From contig JAOWBW010001462.1 in the NCBI GenBank assembly GCA_026119855.1, positions 62,001 through 126,000 of the forward strand: DNA of 64,000 bases. The letters are read 5' to 3'. This DNA is from Campanula takesimana. Taxonomy: Eukaryota > Streptophyta > Magnoliopsida > Asterales > Campanulaceae. Below are positions 45,615 to 56,800 of this stretch, piece after piece. The notes beneath the pieces are model-generated. The model did not search any database and had not been told where the DNA came from. It saw only the letters and a list, made by a program, of their open reading frames with translations. A program made the position numbers and the translations under genes. Numbering within the stretch: the first letter of the stretch is position 1; each line of letters begins with the position of its first letter.

Positions 45615-46612
45615 TGTAGACACCCCGCCTTGGACCGCTCACCCCGATTGCATATTTGATTTTGTGTTTCTCCCCATTTTAAGTGTTTCTCGTTAGTTTC
45701 TGTCACTTCCGTTAAGTTCCTGACTGACTTCGTTAAGTCCAGGGACTAAACTGAATAACAGGGCTGACTTTCTAGTCCATTCTGTCAAAATTGCCTTCTC
45801 TGAGTCGCGCGCCTCCGACAGGAGGATCCAAGCGCGCGCGCCTCCCGCCCCCAAAGCAGGAAGCGCGCGCCTCTGGGCGTCAGTTACAGATTTCTGGCCA
45901 GGATTCCCTCTCTTGCTCAATTTACAGGATTTTGCCCGGGAAGGATTTCTTGGTGACTGAGTTTTGGCACCAAAAACACCCCTCTTTCACCTATAAAAAC
46001 CTCTCTTTGCCTCCATTTTCAAGGATCGAAAGACTTGGATCGAAGACTTAGACCGAAAATTGAACTTACAAAAACTATACCAAAATCACTTTCTAAAGGT
46101 TCTCCAAGGATTTCATCAAGAAATATTTGAAGGTCTTCAAATTGTAGGTAAAAGTCCATCTTTTCCTTCCTTTTCTACTTCATCTCCTCTCTCTTTTTAC
46201 TTTAATCAAATGTGCAATCACCCAAATCATTTTGGGACATGACTCTAATGATCACCTCATCTCATTGAGGTTGGTTAAGGAGTCATCTCCTACATTCCAA
46301 ATCCTATTTTAAATCCCCCCTTTTCATGACTTAAAGAAGAAGAAGAAGAACATTTTCATTCATGTAGATTTTGATCAAGCAAGACCAACTTTAGTTGGGC
46401 GAGATGGGTGTTTCGGTACTTCCCATCTCGTAATCTAACCCCCGAACCTCAAAACAAAGAATCTCTGTTTTCGTAATCAAACTTAGGCTACAATCTATAG
46501 GTTTTTCTTATGTTCCTCAAAACATAGGTGGCGACTCTAAAAACAAGTTAGACATCCTAGGATAACACGCGCGCTTCGAGCCTAACGCCGTGGTTCCCCC
46601 GGGGTATCTACA
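45615..46612 (+). repeat. 3' LTR of the Tat derivative
   Basis: TGTAGACACCCC at the start and GGGGTATCTACA at the end, preceded by the purine-rich CCGAGGGGCTC. It contains GCGCGC-type words at 45805-45884 and GGTGGCGACTC at 46528. Confidence 0.9.
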
Positions 46613-47868
46613 GGGGTATGGGGGCATCCAAGCTTCCTCTTCTCAATTAGTTTCGAGATGATGCGTCTTATGGCGGTGCAATCATTGGTATCGTGGCCAT
46701 GATAATTGTGGAAGGCACACCTTTGGGTCTTGTCTCGACGTTTTTCAAGATTCTTTGGCCGAAAATCTTCGAAGGGCCTCATGAGGCCTTGTTTGACCAA
46801 TCCTTCAAATACTTTCCTTATGGGCATTCTGAAATCCTCAAACTTTATGAAATGGAGCTTGGCTCGGCCCTTGGCTTTTCTTTCATTGTTGACCGGAGTG
46901 TGGTGGGGATGAGAATCACCGCTACTCAATGCAAAGGGGTGCCTATCGAGTGTCCTTTCAAACTTAGCTTCCATTTGCCTTCTTTTTCCCAACAACGTAC
47001 CCGACTGAGGTCCAACATGAGGATTCTGTGGAAGTGCATGGGTGTAGGAATACCCATAACCTTGGTTGCTTGCAGGAATATACATTTGAGGCATGCAAGG
47101 AGCTTGTGGTCCAAAAGGTCTTGGATTATAGAAATGATACGGGCCACCCCGGAATCTCATCGGAAAATCTGGTGGAGGCAAGTTAGTGATGCCTGGTCGG
47201 GTATCCATATATGGTTTAAACAGTGACTGATCTCTGGTGACTTGGTTGATGGCATTGAATCGAGAAGGGACAAGATTGGGAAGGTGTTGTGAGTATGATG
47301 CTTGAGGCGTAACTGGTGTGAACAGTGGTTTGCGGGCCTTTTGAGTGGGTTGTGTTTGGGGTTTTATAGGAGGTGTCTTATGGGAGATGTTGGATTTGGG
47401 ATGAGGCGGAGTGAGGAAGATTTGAGTGAGAGGCTCGTTGTGGACGACGGCGTGTTGGGGCGAAGAAATGGAGGTCTCGGTATTTTGATGAGATGGAGGG
47501 GGAAATCTTTGGTTACAATCCGGGGGTCGGGTAGCTTCTACCCTTTCATTATGGTTGGTCACCTTAGTGAATGGCCCATCAATTTGAAACAGAGCTGTAA
47601 CACCTCGTTGCCTCGTCGACTCATCATACGGAGTTTGCGTTTCTCTGTGGCTATCTGTGATGACTTCTTTCTCAGCCCCGGGGGTTTCTGAAGCTTGGAA
47701 CAACTCTTCGTTCGTTAGGCCATCCGAATTATCCGCGGCGTCATTTCTCAAGCTACTGTCCACTGAAGTGATCTTTCTGAGGTACCGGATCAGAGAGGTT
47801 GTAGTGACCGGGGAACTTTCTGACTCCACACGCACCAGTCGGTGACATGATGCTCTCTTCCACTTCAT
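46613..47868 (-). pseudogene. Proximal part of the Tat gag ORF
   Basis: A 419-codon open frame starts at an ATG (MKWKRASCHRLVRVESESSP) and ends by running into the inserted LTR. It is Pro/Gln/His-rich in the middle. Near the end KTQRCAFHNYHGHDTNDC is the CX3HX-type zinc-binding block found before the protease in Tat-lineage gag, followed by TAIRRIISKLIEKRKLG. It would form virus-like particles in an active element. Its distal part is at 40743-40982. Confidence 0.75.
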
Positions 47869-47977
47869 CTAAGCCACGGAAAAAAAAGGTAGTTTAGGCT
47901 TAGGTAAACATTGGGTGAACACTTGGGTTAAAGACACACGTGTCTCTATTTGGGATATTTGACCGGGCCGAAGTTGC

Positions 47978-48038
47978 CTACGTTCCCCTCACCACGAGGG
48001 AGGGGGTCCCACGTGATGAGAGGCTCAGGTCACCGTAG
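47978..48038 (-). other. CTACG/CGTAG-closed hairpin motif upstream of the Tat gag
   Basis: Minus sense: CTACGGTGACCTGAG, a long inner stem (CCTCTCATCACG with CGTGGTGAGGGG, three G-T pairs), then GAACGTAGGCAAC. It lies 110 bp before the gag ATG. Confidence 0.65.
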
Positions 48039-48089
48039 TTCGAACGGGTTTAGAATATTAAGAGGGAAGGACGAACACGACTAATGTCT

Positions 48090-48625
48090 TAACGAGAATC
48101 CATCCAAGGACTTGACTGGCTTCCTAGGGGACTATTCTTAGAATTTAACGGGGATCTTTGCGGGGACCTAGGGGACTTTGCCTAGGGTCTCAACGGGGAT
48201 CTTAACGAGGGTCTTGAAGGATAACATGGATCCTTCCAAAGACTTAACGGGACTTGACGGAGGTCTTGAAGGATAACATGGATCCTTCCAAAGACTAAAC
48301 GGGACTAATCAAAAGTCTTGGAGGATAACATAGATCCGTCCAAAGGCTAAACGGGACTATTCAAAAGTCTTGGAGGATAACATGGATCCGTCCAAAGATT
48401 AAACGGGACTAATCAAAAGTCTTGGAGGATAACATGGATCCGTCCAAAGACTAAACGGGACTAATCAAAAGTCTTGGAGGATAACATGGATCCGTCCAAA
48501 GACTAAACGGGACTAATCAAAAGTCTTGGAGGATAACATGGATCCATCCAAAGGCTTAACGGGACTTGACGGAGGTCTTGAAGGATAACATGGATCCTTC
48601 CAAAGACTTAACGGGGGTGACACTG
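48090..48625 (-). repeat. 52-bp tandem array upstream of the Tat gag
   Basis: Central units are 52 bp apart (48301, 48353, 48405 and on). They contain GGACTAATCAAAAGTCTTGG, AGGATAACATGGATCC and TCCAAAGACTAAACGG. Outer units are more diverged. Confidence 0.9.
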
Positions 48626-49225
48626 GTTAGCGAAACAATGCAATGTATCAAAGACAGGAAGCAAAAACGGAGCAAGCTCATGCAACGCGCAATTAATAAA
48701 TCATTCAAGTTTACTTAAAACACATTTTTATTCCTAAATGGTTGGAAAATATTTCTCTTCTTTTTCACAACTAATCTAAACCCTGGATCAGTGGAGGCCA
48801 TTACTACGCCTATAGACCCCTCGTTTTTCACCTGTCTTGCACGCTCCCATAGACGGACTATCCCGAGCGAGGGTCCTATAGGGCAAGCGGCTTCCACCGA
48901 CCAAAAGAAACGAACCTAGGGTCTAGGGCGTCACAAGGTTCCCAATACGCGGGTCATCCTAATCATGATTAATCCCTAGTAGGAATCGAGACTTTTTCCG
49001 AAGGCTACACCGAAGGCTGCACCGATATTCTGACATGATCTCATTTTGAATGAGGTGTCTCAGTCCTTGACCATGGACTTAAGGATGATTAAAATAACTC
49101 GTACATTAGGGCTTAACGACACGGTGTCACCCTATCCTTAGCACATGACCTTCGCTAATTGCGGTCATCATTAACGCACGAGTTAAAGGCTGGTTAGGCC
49201 ACGCTTGCATTTCATCAAGGAGTCA
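48626..49225. other. Non-coding part of the large Tat element
   Basis: No ORF with a recognised domain. It continues after the Athila insertion at 62230. Confidence 0.4.
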
Positions 49226-50600
49226 TGATGGATAAAATTCCAAGTAATAAAATACCTAGCAAGCGCACTAGTTACCGCAGTAGTAACACGCGAAAGCGAG
49301 GGTCGATCCCACGAAGACTCGTTGGACAAACAAGTATATTTAGTTAGTGCAAAAAGTAACCAAAGGGGGTTTTTGATTGATTTTGATTAACCTAAATTAA
49401 CTACTAAACAAAGAAAATAAATTACTAAATTAAAGATCACTAAGCAACAAGGATTTAATTCAAGATTACGAAGATTCACAGATTGGGGTTCACAACTATC
49501 TCCTCTCTATGCTATTTTATGAAAAAGACTATTAAACTTGTTCAAGAAATCGTTCACTTATTTAAGAGTTAGGACGGTCTGGTCACCGGATTGCAACCCT
49601 ATTATTATCTTTATGTGAAATATTCCGTTAGGTCAACAACACACAAAAACAATTTATTAAGTTCTTAAGAACACTTGATCTTAAATTCTCTTGATTTCCG
49701 CGAAGTCCTCAATTAAATCTAATCACAAGAATATGATTCAATATCTAAATTATTCACGCTAGTGAAACAATCTAAACCAAGATGATTTAAAGACCACAAA
49801 TATCAAGTCATATTAATGAAATCTTTAAATTAATTAAGCTCTATTCTTATGAACAAGAACAAGATTAATATTTGATTAAGCCCAAGTTAGCATAGAGATT
49901 TGATAGTTATTACTCCCAATCCATGAATAAAGAAATTAGCTACTCATCGACATAACAATAAACACAAGAATATAATTAAAAATCATAAACCTGGATAAAA
50001 GCTTGATGATGAATAATCTTCCCAAATCTTGTTTACAACTTGAAACTTGAATAAAACCTAAAAACAATGCATAATCAAACTAAAAGCTGCTGTCCAATAT
50101 TTATACATAGAGAAAACTAGGGCCAAAAGTAGGGAAAATAGGGCTAAAACCCGTCTGGCAAGGAAAACCCGAAATTTAGTGCGTATAAGTGGGCGACCGC
50201 CCAAAGTCAGAGTGGGCGACCGCCCATTCAATCAGTTTGGAACATCTCAAAGTCGCCTTAGTGGGCGACCGCCCGTAACCATAGTGGGCGACCGCCCACT
50301 CTCCTGGAATGGACTTTCTTCATTTTTCTTCTTTTCTTCACCTCTTTGACTCGCTTGACCACGGTTGACCTTTGACTCTGACTTTGACTCGAGCAATATT
50401 CAGTCTTCGACAAATTACAACCCACGGACTTTGCAACCACACAAAATACACTACAAAGTGTCTTAAAACATTACAAATCCAACAAAGTTCCATAAATCAT
50501 AAAAGACCAAAATTTCATCCAATCTAACTATATTACAACCAAAAACCGATGAAATTAGTACGAAAATGCGGAGATAGTACATGTGTAAACCGCTCCATCA
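49226..50600 (-). repeat. Athila 3' LTR
   Basis: Carries four copies of the self-complementary word TGGGCGACCGCCC at 50188-50300. Differs from the 5' LTR near 49469 (G for A) and 49609 (T for C). Confidence 0.97.
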
Positions 50601-50611
50601 AATTCCCCCAC
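50601..50611 (-). other. Athila polypurine tract
   Basis: Minus strand GTGGGGGAATT directly before the 3' LTR. A similar GTGGGGGAAAC lies at 50905-50915. Confidence 0.8.
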
Positions 50612-51162
50612 GCTTAGACCATTACTCGTCCCAGAGTAATATTCCTAACCCCACATCTAAACACCGGTCTATTAAGCGTAGCATGGAGGAAAATGATACC
50701 TAGCTCCTCTACATCTCCCATCAAACAAAACTACGACAAGATAAAGAAAATCAACCGGAGTGTAAAGGACTCCGCTCCTTATAACTCCCCAAACAAAACA
50801 AATGCGACTGGCCCTAATTGATAGCACACCCATGATAAGAACATAAAACGCCATCCAATTAGGGCCCACACAAAAAAGCTAGGGGGAACTAAAATGACCT
50901 ATGTTTCCCCCACGCTTATCTTTCACTACCTTCTCCCTCAAAAAGAAATCAAAGCTAGGATACTCCTTAGCAATGATTTACCTCATAAAAAAAAACTTCA
51001 ACGCCCCTTATGACTCCAACAAAAAATATGAGGATTTTCTATCCTATTCGCCTCTAACCAACCCTCCTACACCAAACATGTCCTACCCAATCACTCCAAA
51101 CCGCCCTTGTGACGCCACGCCAAGCAAAAACAAAAAAAATCACTCAATTTCTCTCCTTTTGC

Positions 51163-51190
51163 CTAGGCGCCCTTTCGAGTTTTCACCTAG
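51163..51190 (-). other. Nested tetraloop hairpin motif in Athila
   Basis: Minus sense CTAGG-TGAAAA-CTC-GAAA-GGG-CG-CCTAG. The inner stem has one T-G pair. It is the Athila counterpart of the Tat motifs at 42215 and 38239. Confidence 0.65.
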
Positions 51191-51208
51191 CCTCTCTTTT
51201 TCTTTTTC

Positions 51209-51239
<31 letters not shown>

Positions 51240-51366
51240 ACAAGTAACGGTGATATAACAGCAGCAACCACAAATAACAATACCCCACACCCCCACACTT
51301 AAAACCATGCAATGTCCACAATGCATAAACAATAAAGAGTCGGTGGGGAAGGAATACCTCCAAACA

Positions 51367-52650
51367 CTACTGAGGTGGCGGAAAGAAGTGGTCCCAAGCA
51401 CCACTGGAACTGCTGCCCTGCCCTTGACCGCTCGAACTACTCCCAGGCCATTGCGGTGGCTGTGCTTGTTGTCCTCCCCATGAAGACCCTTGCCTCTGCA
51501 TGTTAGGTGGTGGGATATATGAGTCAAACGGTCGCGGTTGTGGCAACCTCTGAAGCACATCTCTGAAAAACTCCTGCTGGGCATTCTCCTGCCTCTGTAA
51601 TCAATCCTTGATCCTGTCCTCCCAACAGCTCCTGTTATACTCCCACAATTGCATCCTCTGATCCATATCCTGGACCCGCCTATCCACTGCATGAATCTGT
51701 CCCGATAGATAATGCGTATATTCAATGTGGGACATCTCCCCAATCTCCTCCTCAAACGGATCACCCCCAGCACCTTGCTCCTCTTCATCACCAACTGGCT
51801 CATCATCCATCGGTTGTGGCCCTTGGGATGCGCTCGCACCCCCATGTGCACTGCCCCTCGTGAGGAATTTAGCATCAACCGCTGGACCCGGAAAGAGATC
51901 CCTTGGGACTTGCAACAAATCCGCTCTTGCCTTCCCAATCAATCCAGTAATGAGCAGTGGGAAATTAAAATTAGAGCTGCTCATGTTCTGGATTGTGTGA
52001 TAAATTTCAGCACGGATAATATGCCCCATATTTATTTTAGCTCCTGTCAACAAACAGTGCATAAGCACCGCCCGTCTCCAATGAACTTCATTGAAATGTG
52101 TGGTGGGGAGAATCCTCTCGCAAATGAACCTGTGCAAGTATCTCAACCTGGGCTCTAAGTCTCGGGTGAACAATATTTGCCCACTCCTCTTGTTTGTCAA
52201 GTCAAGCACCCCAAACGTTGGGACCAGAACATCCAGCCTATGCCTATAATCCCCTTGGATTTGCCTCACCATTCTGACATACGCACAATCCTCGGGTTGG
52301 ACCGCATTAGACATCCCATAATACGCATTAATGTCCGTGCCCAAATAGCCAATGTCAGTCCCTCGCACATGGGACGTTGCATCATTCCCCCTCTCAGCGG
52401 CATTTGCATAAAATTCTTTAACATATTCCCCTACCCCATTCTCTGCCGGGTGAGCCGCAAGTCTATTCCACTTATACCGGGTAAACAACTCATTAAGTCC
52501 CAAATCCTTCTTTTTGAACTCCCTTTCAACATTAAAATGTTTATGGGACCAACGGTTATACCAAATTTCGGCCTTCTCCCCCACAAAACGGGTTCGATCA
52601 AAGTTTGGTTGGGGAGATTCTTCTCTAAGGGGAGCACGACCTCTAGCCAT
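51367..52650 (-). pseudogene. Athila downstream ORF (plant transposon protein domain), one in-frame stop
   Basis: Starts at the ATG of MARGRAPLREESPQPNFDRT (52650). The family domain includes YVKEFYANAAERGNDATSHV and RGTDIGYLG, known from Athila ORFs located between pol and the 3' LTR, in the position of env. No signal peptide or membrane segment is visible, so an envelope role is not supported. The C terminus is acidic, then helical. A TGA at 51598-51600 after CWEDRIKD is followed by 77 more open codons in frame (LQRQENAQQEFFRD, then a Pro/Gln/Ser-rich tail), so the original ORF was about 428 codons. Confidence 0.8.
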
Positions 52651-53119
52651 AACACAATACAAGACTACCCAACAGCCACAGAGAATTAAGCGAAAAAGGG
52701 ATTCTTACGTGCTCGCCGGAAGTTCGCCGGAAAATTCGCCGGAGTAAGAGAAGATGACCGGAAGAAAGAACTCGCTCACACAATCACTTTCCTTCTATAA
52801 GAACCTTCAATTCTCGCTCCAACTTGCCCAATTTCACCCTTTTCTGTGTTCTTGACAACTTAACAATTCTTTCAATTCTTGAGATTTAATGGCGTTTTTG
52901 GGTTGAATTCTTTGAGATTAATGGAGGAGGAGGGATGGGTATGACAATTTTGGTGATTAAGGGAGAAGAAGGTGGTGATTTATGGGAGAATTTGTAGAGA
53001 GAAGGGGGAAGGACCCGGTTTTGTAGAGAGAGAAAGAGGGTGGAGGGTTAGGGTTTGAAGAATGAAGGGGAAGGGTCCAAATTCTGGCTAAATCCCGATT
53101 TTGTCCGCCCAGTTCGCTT

Positions 53120-53232
53120 AGTGGGCGACCGCCCAAAGTCTTTGTGGGCGACCGCCCATTCGATCAGTTTGCACTCCTCCGTTTACACCTTCCTGGGCGA
53201 CCGCCTATAACCATAGTGGGCGAGCGCCCACT
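53120..53232. repeat. Internal copy of the LTR GC-rich cassette
   Basis: Four GGGCGACCGCCC-type words with the same linkers as in the LTR (CCAAAGTC, CCATTC.ATCAGTTT, TAACCATAGTGGGCG). One reads GGGCGAGCGCCC. Confidence 0.85.
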
Positions 53233-53238
53233 TTACTG

Positions 53239-53269
<31 letters not shown>

Positions 53270-53384
53270 AGCCACCTCGCACTCCATTGCTGCACATCAC
53301 CACAAACAAACATCACAAGCGTAGTATCCATTATGAAAAATAAAAATAAAAATAAAAATGACTCAAAGAATAAAAATCTTTTTG

Positions 53385-53550
53385 GAGGGTGACACTATTC
53401 ACACTCCCCTATAAACCCACAAACTCGGAGAGATCCAAAAAGGATGACACGGACAAATTTTCTGACCGAGGGTGACACTATTCACACTCCCCTATAAACC
53501 CACAAACTCGGAGAGATCCAAAAAGGATGACACGGACAAATTTTCTGACC
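53385..53550. repeat. Perfect 83-bp tandem duplication in Athila
   Basis: Copies start at 53385 and 53468 (GAGGGTGACACTATTCAC) with no difference seen. T-homopolymers lie nearby (53247-53270, 53649-53682). Confidence 0.9.
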
Positions 53551-53563
53551 GCACTTTCGTTGC

Positions 53564-53605
53564 CTACGTTCCCCCTAGGACAATAAGGGGCTCAGGTCAC
53601 CGTAG
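53564..53605 (-). other. CTACG/CGTAG-closed hairpin motif in Athila
   Basis: Minus sense CTACGGTGACCTGAGC, inner stem CCCCTTA..TAGGGG, then GGAACGTAGGCAACG. It lies about 270 bp after the pol stop. Confidence 0.65.
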
Positions 53606-53648
53606 TTCGAACCGACCCGGAAATAAATGACACTAAAGCAATAATAAT

Positions 53649-53683
<35 letters not shown>

Positions 53684-53872
53684 AATATCACCACCCCCAA
53701 ACTTAGAACATGCTATGTCCTCATGGCATTGAAGAACAACACACTCCCAATTCAAAAATGATGATAAACTGAAAGGAAAAACATAAAGCAATAAAAATGA
53801 TACCTGGTTGGGTTGCCTCCCAACAAGCGCCTTTGTTTTAAGTCTTTGGCTCGACATAATGCCACATAAATA

Positions 53873-56800
53873 TTAAGTGGCTCCCTCCGGGTCTGTCAAC
53901 TCAATTACATCAATTTCATTGATGTCTTCCAAAATAGACAGCCCCTCATAATAAGGCTTCACTCGGTGTCCATTCACTTTAAATGTTGTCCCATCTTTCA
54001 AATCTCTAAGCTCTACAGCTCCATGGGGAAACACTCGAACCAATTCATAAGGACCCGTCCACCTTGAACGCAGTTTTCCGGGAAAAAGTTTGAGGCGAGA
54101 GTTAAAGAGAAGGACCTTCATACCCGGTTTGAGAAACTTGGGTTTAAGGTTTTTATCATGATATCTTTTTGTCCTCTCTTTGTATAACTTTGCACTCTCA
54201 TAACTATCCTGCCTCATCTCTGCAAGCTCATCCACGTCAAGCAATCTTTTCTCCCCTGCTAGAGTCAAATCCATGTTTAGCTGCTTGGTTGCCCAATATG
54301 CTTTGTGCTCTAGTTCCACTGGCAGATGACACTCTTTTCCATACACGATCCGGTACGGGCTCATTCCAATGGGGGTTTTGTATGCAGTCCGATAAGCCCA
54401 CAGTGCATCACACAATTTGTCAGCCCAGTCCTTCCGATTTGGACGCACCGTTTTCTCAAGCACCACCTTGATTTGGCGATTACTCACCTCCACTTGGCCC
54501 GATGTTTGAGGGTGATAAGCCGTAGCCAACTTGTGGCCCACCCCATATCTTTTTACCACTTGATTGAACATTTTGTTTGTGAAGTGCGTCCCTTGGTCAC
54601 TGATAATGACGCGCGGCACTCCATACCTGCCAAAGATATTTTCACGCACAAACTTGCAAACAATATTAGCATCATTAATCCGAGTAGGAATTGCTTCCAC
54701 CCATTTAGACACATAATCAACAGCAACAAGAATGTACAAGTAGCCTTGGGAAGGGGGAAAAGGACCCATAAAATCAATACCCCACACATCAAAAATATCA
54801 ACAATTAAATTATGTTGTAGGGGCATTTCATCTCTCTTTCCTATATTGCCAGTCCTTTGGCATCTATCACACCTCACACAAAAATCATGAGCATCTTTAA
54901 ATAAAGTGGGCCAATATAGACCCGCTTGCAAAACTCTCCTAGCGGTCTTTTGCCCACTAAAGTGACCCCCACATTGGAGTTCGTGGCAAAATCTCAACAC
55001 ACTAGCTTGTTCATGCTCCGGAATGCATCTCCTAATTATCTTGTCCGGGCAAACTTTCCACAAATAGGGGTCATCCCAAATGTAGTGCTTCACATCCGAT
55101 CTAAACTTTCGTTTTTGATCGTAAGTGAAGTTAGGTGGCATAATATTAGAAACAATGAAATTCACAAGATCTGCATACCAAGGCTCATGAACATGTAACG
55201 CAAAAAGTTGCTCATCCGGAAAATTTTCATTAACCGGAATCGCACCATCTATCACATTAGTAAAAGTAAAGTTCTCTAGCCTAGATAAGTGATCAGCCAC
55301 CACATTTTTGGTCCCCTTTTTGTCCTTTATTTCTATGTCAAACTCCTGCAGTAGGAGCATCCACCTAAGAAGTCTAGGTTTAGCATCCTTTTTATTCAGC
55401 AAATATTTAAGTGCAGCATGATCAGAGTAGATAATCACCTTGGACCCAAGCAAGTAAGAACGAAACTTTTCAAGAGCAAACACAACTGCTAAAAATTCTT
55501 TTTCAGTGGTAGTGTAATTCAGTTGTGCATCATTTAAAGTTCTACTTGCGTAATGAATCACGTGAGGTAATTTCTCTACTCTTTGCCCCAAAACAGCCCC
55601 CATCGCAAAATCTGATGCATCACACATGATCTCAAATGGTAGAGACCAATTGGGGCTGGATAGAATGGGGGCACACGTCAACTTCTCCTTCAGCAGATTG
55701 AAGGCCTCTAAACATTCTTGGTCAAAGATGAACTCGGTGTCTTTAGCTAGCAGGTTACATAAAGGCTTACAAATTTTTGAAAAGTCTTTTATGAAACGCC
55801 TATAAAAACCTGCATGGCCTAGAAAACTTCGCACACCCTTAACCGACACAGGGGGAGGCAATTTTGAAATCACATCGATTTTAGCCTTGTCTACCTCAAT
55901 CCCCTTGTTTGACACCAAGTGTCCTAACACAATGCCATGCCTTACGAGAAAATGACATTTTTCCCAACTAAGGGTCATATTTGTCTCACAACAACGATTT
56001 AAAACCATTGTCAAATTCTCTAGGCACCCATCAAAACTGTCCCCAAATACCGAGAAGTCATCCATGAAGACTTCGACACATCTCTCAATCAAATCAGAGA
56101 ATATGGACGTCATACACCTTTGAAAGGTTGCAGGTGCATTACAAAGCCCAAAGGGCATCCTCCTAAATGCGAATGTGCCAAAAGGACAAGTAAAAGTGGT
56201 CTTGGCTTGGTCCTCTGGTGCAATGGGGATTTGGTTATACCCCGAGAAACCATCCAAGAAACAATAATACTCATGTCCGGCTAACCTCTCCAGAATCTGA
56301 TCAATAAAGGGCAAAGGGAAGTGATCTTTCTTTGTTGCAGCATTCAGTTTGCGCAAATCTATGCACATTCTCAGACCAGTCACTTCCCTTTTTGGCACTT
56401 CTTCTCCTTTTTCATTAGTGGTGACCGTATAGCCCGATTTCTTTGGAACGACTTGAACCGGACTCACCCACTCACTATCAGCAACGGCATAGATAATGCC
56501 TGCATCCAATAATTTTAGGACCTCTTTCCTAACCGCCTCCTCCATGTGAGGGTTTAACCTCCTTTGTCTCTCTCTAGACGGCTTAGCACCATCTATGAGA
56601 TTAATTTTATGCATGCACATGGAGGGGCTTATACCCTTAATATCTGCTAAGGTCCACCCTATGGCCTGCTTGTGCTCACGAAGCACTCTGATCAACTTGG
56701 CCTCTTGTTCTATGGTCAAATCTGAGGCAATTATCACGGGCAAAGTCTCACCCTCCCCAAGAAAAACATACTTTAAATTGGAAGGAAGGGCTTTCAGCTC

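Larger units (their letters stand above)
40983..46612 (+). mobile_element. Deletion derivative of a Tat-type element, nested in the larger one
   Basis: Flanked by GGGGT on both sides (40978-40982 and 46613-46617). It contains a truncated 5' LTR (40983-41466), the C-terminal integrase (to 42168), structured motifs, an antisense ORF pair (42584-43984), a 76-bp tandem array and a full 3' LTR (45615-46612). The rest of the 5' LTR, gag and most of pol are deleted. The 484 bp shared by the LTRs differ at five positions I could see, so it is older than the Athila insertion. Confidence 0.9.

Noticed and set aside
51601..52650. Athila downstream ORF as an envelope gene
   Set aside because: No signal peptide or transmembrane segment is visible; only its position resembles env.
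52651..52662. Start of the Athila downstream ORF at 52662
   Set aside because: That codon is TTG; the first ATG (52650) begins the conserved protein start.
54326..54808. 160-codon plus-strand ORF opposite Athila integrase
   Set aside because: Shadow of a long, motif-rich coding region on the other strand.
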